Assembly: GCA_049999725.1 (NCBI GenBank)
Contig: JBNGIS010006391.1
Span: 1-20,545, forward strand
Source: Haplomitrium mnioides
Lineage: Eukaryota; Marchantiophyta; Haplomitriopsida; Calobryales
Direction of reading: 5' to 3'
DNA length: 20,545 nt
Part shown: positions 1 to 9,337 of the stretch, in pieces
Position numbering within the stretch: the stretch's first letter is position 1
Layout of the letters: each line of letters opens with the position of its first letter
Notes under the pieces: generated by a model
Databases searched by the model: none
The model's input: the letters and a program-made list of their open reading frames with translations, nothing else
Told to the model about the DNA's origin: nothing
Position numbers and translations under genes: made by a program

Positions 1-601
1 TTGCGTCTTCCTCTTCGAGCTTGCTCTCACAACTCAATTTTGCATCTTCATCAACCCCTCAAACATTGCAGCGATCCATTCTATACCCCCTAGCAAGCGT
101 GCGTCCCCCCCTCCCCCCAACGTTTCTTTTTCAAGATCGTTCCTTTCCTCCTTGCTAGACTTGGTCGCTTTTCTTGTTAGCAACCATTTCTTAGCACAGT
201 GACACCTGTCCGTACGGTCAATAGCTAGTCCAAGTTCAACAGTCATCTCTGAAGCCCTCTCAGATCGGGGGAGGACAACTTTGGTGAAGGTTGAAGATGG
301 AAATTGCTAAGCCCTGCGCAGATCCCCAATCCCCGTACCTGAAGAGTCACGATTTGCGATTGCCTCGCCTTGGTCCACATTAGTAAATCTAAAGCAGTCG
401 ACGATCTAATTGCTTCGAAGCAGTAAGCTAGATGTAGACCCGAAGCTAGGAGCCAAAGAGGTCGGTCTGTAGAGAGATCCAAAAAGAATCGTCCGAAGAG
501 CGTTGGGTTCGCTGATCACCACCAAAGATTGGCTGCCCGGCGTATCTCGCGGGCTGATCCGCAATTTTCCCTCAACTACTTCTCAATTTCCCTCAGGCTG
601 C

Positions 602-875
602 TTCCCCGCTACCATGTTTCCAAAGATTCTTGCAGACTCCTCTCAGGCTGCCACGTTTTTGAAGATTCCTGCGGATTCCTCTCAGGCTACCACGTTTCCG
701 AAGATTCTTGCGGACTCCTCTCAGGGTGCCACGTTTCCAAAGATTCTTGGGGACTCCTCTCAGGCTACCACATTTCCGAATATTCTCGTGGACTCCTCTC
801 AGGTTACCATGCTTCCAAAGATTCTCGTGGACTCCTCCAGTCTGCCACGTTTCCGCTACATCCTACGGCCTGCTC
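602..875. repeat. 39-bp tandem repeat block, left LTR copy
   Basis: A unit of the form TCTCAGGCTGCCACGTTTCC + AAAGATTCTTGCGGACTCC repeats with starts at 641, 680, 719, 758, 797 and a diverged unit at 836, plus a partial unit from 602. The spacing is exactly 39 bp. Because 39 is a multiple of three and the unit lacks stops, long open frames with a 13-residue period appear on both strands; these are by-products of the repeat. The same block occurs in the other LTR copy. Confidence 0.93.
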
Positions 876-958
876 CTAGGCTGCCACATTTTCGATGTCG
901 CGTCGTCCACCGCCTCCCGCAAGGTGGAAGTTGGACCGCCGCTGCCCCTTGTTATGCA

Positions 959-1952
959 GTTGACCTTCCTTCCGATGGATCTCGCAGACTCCTCCGAAGT
1001 TGTACCCTCCGCTGTTTCCCATGGACACTCCCCTAGCTGCCACGTCTCCGTTGTCCTCTACGGACTCCCGCAAAGCCGCCACGTCTCTACTGTCATCCAC
1101 AGACTCCCGCAAAGCCGCTATATTTCCGATGATTTCTGTGGATACCTCTCAGGCTGCCACGTTTCCGCAATCGCGTCATTCGCCGCCACCCGCAAGGTGG
1201 AAGTTGGACCGTCGTAGTTGACCTGGTTTCATAGTTGACCTTTCTTTTGATGGATCTCGCGGACTCCACCAAAGTTGTACCCTCCACTGTTTCCCACGGA
1301 CACTCCCCCGGTTGCCACATCTCCGTTGTCGCCCACGGGCTCTCTGAAGTCGCCACGTCTCCGATGTCGCCCATTAGCTCTCTGAAGTTGCCACATCTCT
1401 AATGTCTTCCACGGACTCCCGCAAAGCCGCCACTTCTCCACTGTCTTCCACAGACTCCCGCAAAGCCGCCATGTTTCCAATGCCGCGCCGTCCACCGCTG
1501 CGCGCAAGGTGGAAGTTGGACCGTCGTAGTTGACCTAGTTCTGCAGTTGACCTTTCTTTTGATGGATCCCACGAACTCCTCCGAAGTTGTACCCTCCGCT
1601 GTTTCCCACGGACACTCCCCCGGCTGCCACGTCTCTGCTTTTGCCAACGGACTCTCTGAAGTTGTCACGCCTCCAATATCACCCACGAGCTCTCTGAAGT
1701 CGCTACGTCTCCGATGTCTTCCACAAACTCCCGCAAAGCCGCCACGTCTCCACTGTCTTCCATGGACTCCCGCAAAGCCGCCATATTTCCAATGTCCCGC
1801 CGTCTGTCACCGCTTGCAAGGTGGAAGTTGGATCGTCGTAGTTGACCTGGTTGCGCAGTTGACCTCTTTCGGACCCAAAGGATCCAACGGACTCTCTTTG
1901 AGGGCCACGTAATCCGCAAGAGCGCCGTCCGATGTTGTTTTCAAGTGGGAAG
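959..1952. repeat. Higher-order repeat (275/312/312 bp) built from 39-bp units, left LTR copy
   Basis: The landmark GTTGACC followed by a GATGGATC-type stretch recurs at 959, 1234, 1546 and 1858, giving periods of 275, 312 and 312 bp; the last unit (from 1858) is partial and diverged. Inside each period are 39-bp subunits such as GACTCCCGCAAAGCCGCCAC followed by GTCTCCACTGTCTTCCACG. They align with the simple 39-bp unit through the shared GACTCC and GCCACGT blocks. 312 is 8 x 39, and 275 is close to 7 x 39. Each period also carries a segment ending GCAAGGTGGAAGTTGGACC. Confidence 0.87.
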
Positions 1953-2103
1953 GCAAACTAACGCGCTGACCTGGTTCCGTGGAATCCAACGGGCTCCGCC
2001 GCACCACCACGTGTTCATTGAATCTCTTAGAGCTCTCCGAGGACGCCACATAATCCGAGAAGCCACCGTTCGACGTTGTTTTCAACTAGGGAGCTTGACC
2101 GTC

Positions 2104-2335
2104 GCGCTGACCTTAGGTTCCGATGAAGACCGCGGACTCTCCCCTTCATTCACGTTTTCGCAAGGCTACACGAGCCTCCTATGTCTACCACGTCTATGTC
2201 AAAACCCTCAGACACTTTTGAGCATGCCACGTTTCCAAAAACAGCCCGCGGGCCTCCTACGCTTGCCACGTCTTCGTCGAAACCCTAGAACACTTTTGAG
2301 AGCACCACGTTTTCGAAAATTCTCCACGGACTTGC
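2104..2335. repeat. Diverged repeat units at the edge of the LTR array
   Basis: Three CCACGT-centred blocks (around 2189, 2226 and 2264, and a further one near 2307) are spaced about 37-43 bp apart. They are flanked by GAAACCCTAGAACACTTTTG and its close copy AAAACCCTCAGACACTTTTG. They resemble the 39-bp family but are too diverged to call as clean units. They are missing from the right LTR copy because element 2 interrupts it earlier. Confidence 0.55.
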
Positions 2336-2803
2336 TTCGTTCTAAGTGTCTATTCGTAGCGTTTGTTGTGCCTACAACCTCAGTGTGGCTCGTCCCTCTT
2401 GATTCCTTCCAACCCCCGTTTGCGCGATTCCTCACCTTGCTGTGACTTCAGACCCGCTTGCCCAATGACCCTATGCTCGAATCCTGTCTGTCCTCCTCCT
2501 CCTCCCCTACTCGCGTCCTCGCTGGATTTGTAGCTTCCATGCAATCCTCTACTCGATCCGCTCGCGTTCTGCCAGCTTCCTCATCTACGATCTACCCAAC
2601 TACATTTGGCACTCTTCCCAACTGCTTGCCTTCCTTCTTGGACCTGAAATCCTCCCCCCTTTTCTCGATCACCCAGCCCTGCTTGCATCTCGATTTGATG
2701 CGAGTCCATATGCACATCCTGCTTGCATTTTCATCTGACTCCTCTTGATTCCATAGGGCTCTTCCCTTGCATTGCATGATTTGTGACATCTTGTGGGAAA
2801 AGC

Positions 2804-2845
2804 GAAAAAGGAAAGGAAGAGAAGAGAGGGAAGAGAGGGGAAGGA
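2804..2845. repeat. 42-nt uninterrupted purine run
   Basis: From 2804 to 2845 the + strand contains only A and G. The run lies near the inferred start of the 3' LTR of element 1 and is followed by AT-rich sequence to about 2890. On the element's coding strand it is a pyrimidine run, so it is not the polypurine tract primer of this element. Confidence 0.85.
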
Positions 2846-2974
2846 TGGAATAATGATAATAAAACAATAAAATATAATAAAATACAAAAGACTAATACAA
2901 ATTGAAAGAATAAACTAGGCTAGAAGCTCAGTAATCACAAAAAAAAGGAAAAACTCAAAAACACCTGATCGACA

Positions 2975-2987
2975 TAACTCCCCTTCT
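2975..2987 (-). other. Candidate polypurine tract of element 1
   Basis: On the minus strand the sequence reads AGAAGGGGAG and then TTA before a TG dinucleotide that would begin the LTR. It lies about 100 bp downstream of the integrase stop, where a plus-strand primer site is expected. The three bases between the purines and TG are not ideal, so the exact boundary is uncertain. Confidence 0.45.
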
Positions 2988-3067
2988 AATTGTGCAGCGA
3001 CTCCATAAACACCCTTCCTTGTTTTGACCTTCTTGGGCTCCTTTGTGGCCGCCGCTCTAAACCTGGC

Positions 3068-3118
3068 CGCCACACAACACAACACTCACACACACAAAGA
3101 CACGAACGAACACACCCC
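3068..3118. repeat. CA-rich low-complexity tract
   Basis: The + strand here is dominated by CA/ACA steps with few interruptions. It covers the end of the integrase frame and its stop at 3086-3088, so the last residues of that frame may be a read-through of simple sequence and not conserved protein. Confidence 0.6.
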
Positions 3119-4492
3119 ACACTTGAGCTTGTCATAATGGACCCGATTAGGAAGGTGTGTCCTTGTCATTGTGCTCAACTCTACTGACCCATTGTCATGA
3201 AGCACTCTCACCAAGTAAGGCCCCATCCACTTGGTATGCTGCTTCTCTGGAAAGTGCAGGAACGTGCTGTTGTAGAGCAGCACCAAATCCCCACCTTTGA
3301 AGTCGACTGGTCGCAGCTTCTTGTCGTGTTGCTTCTTGGTCAGCTGCTGCTGATGTTCCAACCTCTCGTGCGCTCTTGCCCTGGTTTCTTCTAAGGCCTC
3401 CAGTTGATGTACCCTTTCCATTCGGCTCGAGCCCTCCGCCATTCTCTCCTCCATTGTCACCCGAGTTGTTGGGACTTCAAACTCCACCGGGACCAGCAAG
3501 TGTTGTCCAAAGACCAGGAAGTAAGGGCAGTGGCCTGTGGTGGTCTTGTAGGCTAGGTTATATGCATGGGTGGCAGTTAGCAGCTTCAAATCCTAGTCCA
3601 CTTTATTAACTGCCATCGTTTTGTTCAGAATTTTGCCCATAATTCCGTTGGCCCTCTTTGTTAACCCATTGGCCTTATGATGGTAGGTTGTGGTTTTCCG
3701 GTGCTTGACCAGATACCTCCTTATGAGCTCACCAATGACCTGATTAACAAAATGTGTGCCTTGGTCACTCACCAACTCCAACGGTGCTCCGAATCGGGTG
3801 AAGATCTACTCGTAGAGGAATCGAGCCACCGTCGGCGCATCATCCTTCCTGGTTGCCCTAGCCTCAACCCACTTGGTGGCGTAGTTAGTGGAAAGCAGAA
3901 TGTACCTATTCCCACGCCTCGTAGATGGAGTGATGGGCCCAAGGAAGTCAATTCCCCACTTCTCGAATGGGGCCAGAGGAATGATCGGCACTAGGAGATG
4001 GTGGCACGCTGCTGCTGGTTTCCCAGTCCGCTGATAGGCATCACACTTTTTTACAAAGAAGTGGACACCCCTATGCAGGGTGGGCCACCAATATTTAGCG
4101 TCCACAATCTTTCAGATGGTGGTTTCTGCAACAAAATAACCACCGACCTCTTCCTTGTGCATGGCCCACATCACCACTATGGATTGGTCTTTCTCCAGAC
4201 ACCTGCGTATTTGCCCATCCATGCCTTGCCAGTGTAGCACTCCCTTGATCATGAGAAAGAGCCTCACCTTTTTGAGAAACATTGCTACTTGTTCTGGGAG
4301 GATCCTTGCCGTCAAGAGGAACCCAATGATGTCCCCATATTCTGTGGGTCTCCCTTCCCTGATGTGGAATAGATCTTCATCAAGGAAGGTGTCCCCCACT
4401 CCCTCCGCACTCGCCTACCCCTCAATCCTCGAGAAGAAATCGGCATTCTGGTGTTTCTTCTCCGGCTTGATCTGTACCTCAAAATCAAACTC
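3086..4492 (-). pseudogene. Integrase of element 1, inactivated
   Basis: One frame carries the whole integrase region. The N-terminal zinc-binding part (about 4030-4180) is degraded: the second His is Tyr (4136-4138) and the second Cys is Tyr (4034-4036). The core has the first Asp in the GIDFLGPITP motif and the second in SDQGTHF, but the catalytic Glu is Lys (LTKRANG, AAG at 3656-3658). The C-terminal part has the GPY/F-type motif KWMGPYLVRVL (about 3195-3230). In-frame stops lie at 4415-4417 (TAG), 4112-4114 (TGA), 3806-3808 (TAG) and 3593-3595 (TAG). The last replaces a Trp expected in the family, by G to A. Its terminal residues come from a CA-rich tract, and no chromodomain follows. Normally this enzyme would insert the cDNA; here it cannot. 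Confidence 0.9.
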
Positions 4493-5840
4493 TTAGAGTA
4501 GCAACATCCACCTCGCCACTCTCCCAGTCAGATCAAGCTTATTGACCATGTATTTCAAGGCATCATGATCAGTGTGGAAAACCACCTTGCAGTGTAGCAG
4601 GTAGTGCTTGAATTTCTTTAGCGAGTAGATTATCCCTAGGGCCTCACGATTGCTGGGCGAGTAATTCTTTTCTGCCATTGAGAGGAGTCTGCTGGCAAAG
4701 TAGATCGGGTGGTCCTTTCCTTCCTCATCGAGCTGGCTCAGCACTGCTCCCACACAGAAGCCTGAAACATCCACCATCACGTGGAACTCCTTGGCCCAAT
4801 TTGGGGATGCCAGGATAGGTGCATTGGCCAACCGCCTTTTGAGTTCATTAAAACTAGACCTCTTGGGCTCAGTTGGCTCAAAATCACTGCCCCTCTTCAC
4901 TATCTCAGTTAGGTGGTAGGCTATTAGGGCAAAATTTGGGATGAACCTCCTGTAATAGCCCGCAGAGCCCAAGAATCCTTGCACCTCCACCAGGCACGTT
5001 GGAAATGCCACACCCAGCCACACTGCCACTTTTTCTTGGTCCACAGCAATTCCCTGGCTGGAGACCCTATTCCCCAATAGTATCCCTTCCCTTACTACAA
5101 AGAAACATTTTCCAAGGTGCAGCCGCAACTCGGTTTCCCTACAACGCTGAAATGTGAGCCGCACATGCTCCTCATGATCATTGACCTTGCCATATACCAC
5201 GAAGTTGTCTATGAAGATCTCGATGAGCTTTTTGAGATAGTCTCGAAACATGTTCATCATTAATCTCTGGAATGTACCTGGGGCGTTACAGAGACCAAAT
5301 GGCATTCTTCGAAAGGCAAACACTCCCCACTCCGTCGTGAAAGCAGTTTTTAGTTGGTCCTCTTCCCGTATCCACACCTGATTGTATCCGGAGTACCCAT
5401 CCATGAAATTGTAAACTTCTTGGCTCGCCACCAGGTCCAGTAGACCATCAGTGAAAGGTAGGGGGTAGTGGTCCCTCTTCGTTGCCGCATTCAGCTTGTG
5501 GAAATCTTGGAAAACCCTAAATTTTTGATTTCCCATCCAAGCCTGCCTTCTTTGGCACCACCACCAGAGGGGACACCCATTTGCTATTCAGGATAGGATA
5601 TATGAACCCTGCCTCTAGGAACTTATCCACCTCCTCTTTAACTAGCAGAGAGAAGCGTGGGTTCATTCGGTACTGTCGCTGCCTTACGGGGGTAGTGTTG
5701 GCCTCCAAATCAATTCTGTACTCCCCTAGTTCTCTGGGCATGCCCTTCAAGTCCATATGGCTCCATGCAAATATGTCACTGAAATTCCCCAGGGTCTGCA
5801 TGAAAGCTCTCTCAGCTTCTCTGTTTAGGGCGAATCCAAC
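4493..5840 (-). pseudogene. Reverse transcriptase-RNase H of element 1, inactivated
   Basis: The fragment 5801-5517 holds the start of the RT domain (FAWS near the N-terminus, then WVSPLVVVPKK). RT continues in another frame from about 5536: a one-base shift in an A/T homopolymer run around 5515-5530 separates them. Motifs in order are FQDFHKLNAATKRDHYPLPF, MDGYSGYNQ, FAFRRMPFGLCNAPGTFQR and the catalytic box, which reads FIDNF instead of the expected [YF][IL]DDF. The changed codon is AAC at 5204-5206, consistent with GAC to AAC at a CG site. RNase H follows with VMVDVSGFCVGAVLSQ, SNREALG and FHTDHDALKYM. The frame ends with TAA at 4493-4495, where the family usually has Gln. The domain would copy element RNA to DNA and degrade the template; the Asp loss alone should abolish polymerase activity. 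Confidence 0.92.
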
Positions 5841-6410
5841 CTAGAATGTCCTCTTGCCGGGGACCGTTACCTCTCGGTACTGCTTCGCTCTGATAACCTC
5901 CACCTTGTTCCTGTTTGTGGAATCATAGTTTGACTCCAAGTGGCCAAGCCTTAGGCCACCTGCAATAGGTTTCTTGTCATGTTCCCTTGTCCCACCTGGG
6001 TGATCATCCTCTCCTGAGATGATAGTTGCAGTCGACTCCCCTTTTAGCTTAGTTTCAAAGGTGGGCGTGGATGCCTCTGACTCCCCTTTTTGGTTAGGTC
6101 CAAAGCTGAGGATTGACACTCCTAACCCAGCTTCGTTTGTGCCCCAAACCCCAAAGACAGAGGTCTCCAACTGGTTTACTTTGGTTTCAGCATTGCCCAA
6201 AAGGTCTGCCTCTCATATGTCACTCACCAGTTTCAGCCAGTAAGTGTCCTCGTCCTCTGACTCCTCTTCTACTGACCACTAAGTGTCATATTCCTTGTCC
6301 TTTGTGGTCTCCCCCTCATGTGGGACAGGTCCGTAATGCACCACGATCTTGTCGAGCCCGAACACTAACGTGGAGTCCCCCCAATTGTGCATTACCTTTG
6401 CACCATATAG
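5841..6410 (-). pseudogene. Spacer between protease and reverse transcriptase of element 1
   Basis: This stretch stays in the frame of the protease and is interrupted by stops at 6411-6413 (TAG), 6279-6281 (TAG), 6213-6215 (TGA) and 5841-5843 (TAG). Its first part (LYGAKVMHNWG) is the usual end of the retroviral-type protease module after the GRP motif. The rest is acidic and rich in Ser, Thr, Glu and Gly (for example EEESEDEDTYW, around 6240-6275), and I match it to no known domain. Near 5850-5880 it carries a basic segment (VIRAKQYREVTVPGK). It is probably a linker of the polyprotein; a lineage-specific domain cannot be excluded. Confidence 0.65.
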
Positions 6411-7301
6411 CTAGGGCCTTCCGATTAAAATAGGGTATGGGGAACTCCTGGTCGGTCTCATAACCAGGTAGTTCAGGGCAAATTCCTTCCCCCCAATCCA
6501 AGTTGCTACCTTCAGCAATGCTCCCAAGGGCTTAACCCTAGACCCATAAGCCAACCGCATAATCCTTTCAATTGGTTGGAAAGGCTTAAAACCAAGTTGG
6601 TGGGCGGTCTCCTCCACCATGATGTTCACTCCTGCCCCTCCATCCACAGGCACCAAGGGCAGAGTACACCCTGCAATCTGAATGTCTATCTTTGAAGCTC
6701 CTTTATCCTCGTAGATCATTCTTAAGTCGGCGGTGGTGCCCATTGTGGGGAGCTTTCTTTTCCTCCTAGCGCCCATGAGTAGCTCTCGAAGTTGCATCTT
6801 GTATATATGGCTATCCTTGATCAACTGACCTACTGTCGTAGTGACCGAGAAGTCCCTTACATCCCTCTGGATGCTGTAGAGCACGCAGGTGTTGGGTGGT
6901 GGTTGGAGCACAGGGTCTTATTTGGCCTGCTCAACTGCATTTGTGCGATTGACTTCCCGCAAGGTCTTCTCCGCCGCTTGCTGAGCTACAGCCGCCTCTA
7001 GGGCTTCCAGCTGCTTCTTCACTTCCTCCTCCTACTTCGGGTAGAATAACTTAGGGTGCTCCCTCTTGTAATCCGAGTCCTCCTCAGCGGAAAGCACGTT
7101 CGTAGTCCTCTCCTTCTTCTGAGTCTGCTTGGCCTTTCCTTTTTCCTTGCCCCTAGTTGCTGCTCTAATGGCCACTCGATAGCAGACCTCCTCCATTGGC
7201 GTCTCCACTTCTGGAAACTCTGCCCCATGCTCCCATGAGGTGGTCACCAAGTTGACTGCTGTCGGCGGTGGTGTCTGCTGGACCAAGATGGGAGGCAACT
7301 C
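6411..7301 (-). pseudogene. Gag C-terminal linker and aspartic protease of element 1
   Basis: The frame runs from 7301 to 6411 with stops at 7032-7034 (TAG) and 6918-6920 (TAA). The first half is rich in Glu and Lys (ATRGKEKGKAKQTQKKE) and may form a coiled or basic linker (EEEVKKQLEALEAAVAQQAAE, about 6960-7030). The protease follows with active-site motif VPVDGGAGVNIM (about 6615-6655), which keeps the catalytic Asp in the D-G-G form seen in some plant gypsy proteases. Further on come MRLAYGSRVKPLGAL and PYPILIGRP. It would process the Gag-Pol polyprotein. The stop right after GRP (6411-6413) fits a Trp codon changed by G to A. Confidence 0.85.
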
Positions 7302-7779
7302 CTACCTTCTGGGATGGGGGCAATTATTGGCCAGATGCCCTTCTTTCCTGCAGTTGGTACATAATGGCACTGGCATGCCATATCCTGGTCCGGTTCGGAC
7401 TGGCCCCTGACCCTTCTGGCTGTGCGTGCCCCCATGCCGCTAATTGGCCAAGCACCATATTGACCGGTTTGCTTGCCATCGATCGAGGCTGGCTGACCAC
7501 CTGGTACACGAGCTCAGGTGGCTCCTCCTGTACACATTCCACCTCCTCATGGTACCAATCAGGTGGATCCTCCCTTATATAATGGATAGGCGTCCCATCC
7601 AAAGGCCATTCTTGGAGGGAGTGCCCATAGGTTTTGCAGTTCACGCACCAGATATGTGCCCTTCGTGCCAACAATTTCTTCCCTTCGGGCTTCAGACCTA
7701 CAAACTGGATTGTCATGGCCTCCAATTTCGCATTAATCTCCTCTATGGGGTCTTTCACCCTCCTCCTAGGCCTTCCCAC
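7302..7779 (-). pseudogene. Gag remnant of element 1 with two zinc knuckles
   Basis: The upper frame (7779-7324) begins near a basic stretch (GRPRRRVKDP) and includes a knuckle at 7606-7647 reading CVNCKTYGHSLQEW. This is CX2CX4HX4C with the last Cys changed to Trp (TGG at 7606-7608). A second, intact CX2CX4HX4C knuckle lies at 7320-7361 in another frame (CTNCRKEGHLANNC), so a frameshift separates the two. That second frame meets a TAG at 7302-7304 and then continues into the protease region. Zinc knuckles bind the element's RNA during particle assembly. The N-terminal Gag (capsid-like) domain normally upstream is not recognisable. Confidence 0.8.
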
Positions 7780-8387
7780 GTCTCAAGACCCAAGCTTTCC
7801 CATAGACTTCCCTTCAGCTCCAATCAGCAACTCCAATCTTCCTCTAATTCTTCACCGACGCACTCTCATCCAGATAGTTTTTCAACTTCTCTCGTGAGAA
7901 GCCCTGAATTTACTTCCTCATGCTCTGAAGAGGATTTCTTTAACTTCCACCTCTGGAAAACAGCCCCCTCAACTGCTAGCCACCCACTCCACCTTGAGCT
8001 TCGAATGGATCTTCTCTGTAGTGCACGAGCACTAACACAGTCACTCCTCTCTTGACTCCACTTGAGAAATTCGACTAGAAACGCCCCTGAGCACCCTTAG
8101 GATTGATGCTCTAGCATAGATGATGCTCAGATGACCCCAAGATCCCCCCATGGCAACCTCTTTTGAATTCAAGACCAAAAGAATTCCCTTCAGGTTCAAG
8201 TAGTGATACACCTCCAAATGCTGGTCCACCTGCAACGATGAGTCCACCTGGATCGCTTGAGACTCTAGAGCTCCATGCTCAGCAACTCTCAACGCCCCTC
8301 CAGTCCACCTCCACCCCTGCTGGTCCCCCTGCACGAGTCCACTCGCCTCACGTGAATCCTTCCTAGAATGCTCTCCTCTCTCCCTCG
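7780..8387 (-). other. Degenerate 5' part of element 1 internal region
   Basis: A full Gag N-terminus and a primer-binding site are expected here, but I recognise neither. One minus-strand open frame (8424-8041, 127 codons) starts inside the LTR-matching sequence; it is rich in Glu, Arg, Ser and Val and matches no Gag motif. Between 8040 and 7780 all three minus frames contain stops; one frame is open from about 8039 to 7866 with a Lys/Glu-rich peptide. I found no match to the usual tRNA-Met or tRNA-Asp primer site next to a TG on the + strand. Gag N-terminus and primer site are either deleted or decayed beyond recognition, or the LTR boundary lies left of 8388. Confidence 0.5.
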
Positions 8388-8979
8388 TTGCGTCTTCCTC
8401 TTCGAGCTTGCTCTCACAACTCAATTTTGCATCTTCATCAACCCCTCAAACGTTGCAGCGATCCATTCTATACCCTCTAGCAGGCGCGCGTCCCCCCAAT
8501 GTTTCTTGTTCAAGATCGTTCCTTTCCTCCTCGTTGGACTTGGTCATTTTTCTCGTTAGCAGTCATTTCTTGGCACGGTAACACCTGTTCGTATGGTCAA
8601 AGGCTAGTCTGAGTTCAACGGTCATCTCTGAAGCCCTCCCAGGTCGGGGATGACAACTTTGGTGAAGGTTGAAGATGGAAATTGTTGAGCCCTACATGGA
8701 TCCCCAATGCCCGTACTTGAAGAGTCGCGATCTACGATTGCCTTTCCGCTGGCCCACATTAGTAAATCTGAAGCAGTCGAGGATCCGATTGCTTCGAAGC
8801 AGTAAGCTAGGTGCAGACCCAAAGCCAGGGGCTGAAGAGGTCTGTCCGTAGAGAGATCCAAAAAGAATCGTCCAAAGAGCATTGGCTTCGCTGATCACTG
8901 CCGAAGATTGGCTGCCCGACGTATCCCATGGGCTAATCCGCAATTTTCCCTCAGCTGCTTCTCAATTTCCCTTGGGTTC

Positions 8980-9250
8980 TTCCCCGCTGCCATGTTTTCG
9001 AAGATTCTTGCGGACTCCTCTCAGGCTGCCACGTTTCCAAAGATTTCTATAGACTCCTCTCAGGCTGCCACGTTTCTGAAGATTCTTGCGGACTCCTCTC
9101 AGGTTGCCACATTTTTGAAGATTCTTGCGGACTCCTCTCAGGCTGCCACGTTTCTGAAGATTCTTGCAGACTCCTCTCAAGCTGCCACACTTCTGAAGAT
9201 TCTCGTTGACTCCTCCAATCTGTCACCATTTCCGCTGCATCCTACGGTCT
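8980..9250. repeat. 39-bp tandem repeat block, right LTR copy
   Basis: The TCTCAGGCTGCCACG landmark starts at 9019, 9058, 9097, 9136 and 9175, with a diverged unit at 9214 and a partial unit before 9019. The period is exactly 39 bp. Units within this copy are more alike than those of the left copy (GAAGATTCTTGCGGACTCC recurs several times), and copy number is similar. The open + frame 8908-9342 simply reads the repeat as a 13-residue period. Confidence 0.93.
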
Positions 9251-9337
9251 GCTCCCAGGTTGCCACGTTTCCAATGTCGTGCCGTCCACCACCGCCCGCA
9301 AGGTGGAAGTTGGACTGTCGTTGCTTCTTGTTCCGTA

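Larger units (their letters stand above)
1..2974 (-). repeat. 3' LTR of element 1 (partial, left end outside window)
   Basis: Positions 1-1952 match 8388-10238 with small indels, which identifies the long terminal repeat. The right boundary near 2974 is inferred: integrase ends at 3086, and between 2975 and 2987 the minus strand has a short purine tract (AGAAGGGGAG) followed closely by TGTCGATCAGG, a plausible LTR start. The second LTR copy is truncated, so this end cannot be confirmed here. Contents from left to right: unique sequence to about 600; the 39-bp repeat block; the 275-312 bp higher-order block (959-1857); a diverged repeat-like stretch to about 2335; then unique pyrimidine-rich DNA (2340-2750), a purine run (2804-2845) and AT-rich DNA (2848-2950). 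I see no convincing gene in it. Confidence 0.7.

Noticed and set aside
602-875. CRISPR-like array of regular repeats
   Set aside because: The units are contiguous 39-bp tandem copies with no unique spacers, in a plant retrotransposon LTR.
503-1036. Long + strand open frame (177 codons) with repeated SSQAATFPKILAD-like segments as a host gene
   Set aside because: It lies within the 39-bp tandem array of an LTR; the open frame follows from a 39-bp period without stops, and open frames exist on both strands there.
4155-4496. + strand open frame of 113 codons opposite integrase
   Set aside because: The minus strand encodes conserved integrase and RNase H end motifs; the + frame has no similarity I recognise.
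7444-8055. 203-codon + strand open frame
   Set aside because: It lies opposite the gag zinc-knuckle region of element 1, has no recognisable domain, and part of it mirrors the conserved minus-strand knuckle.
8146-8165. CCCCCCATGG near 8150 as the primer-binding site and LTR edge of element 1
   Set aside because: The sequence ends in CCA next to TG, but it fits no plant tRNA 3' end known to me and lies within an unassigned stretch.
8041-8424. 127-codon minus-strand frame as an intact Gag or extra gene
   Set aside because: It starts within the LTR-matching sequence, shows no Gag motif, and is followed by stops in the same frame. Kept only as an unassigned stretch.
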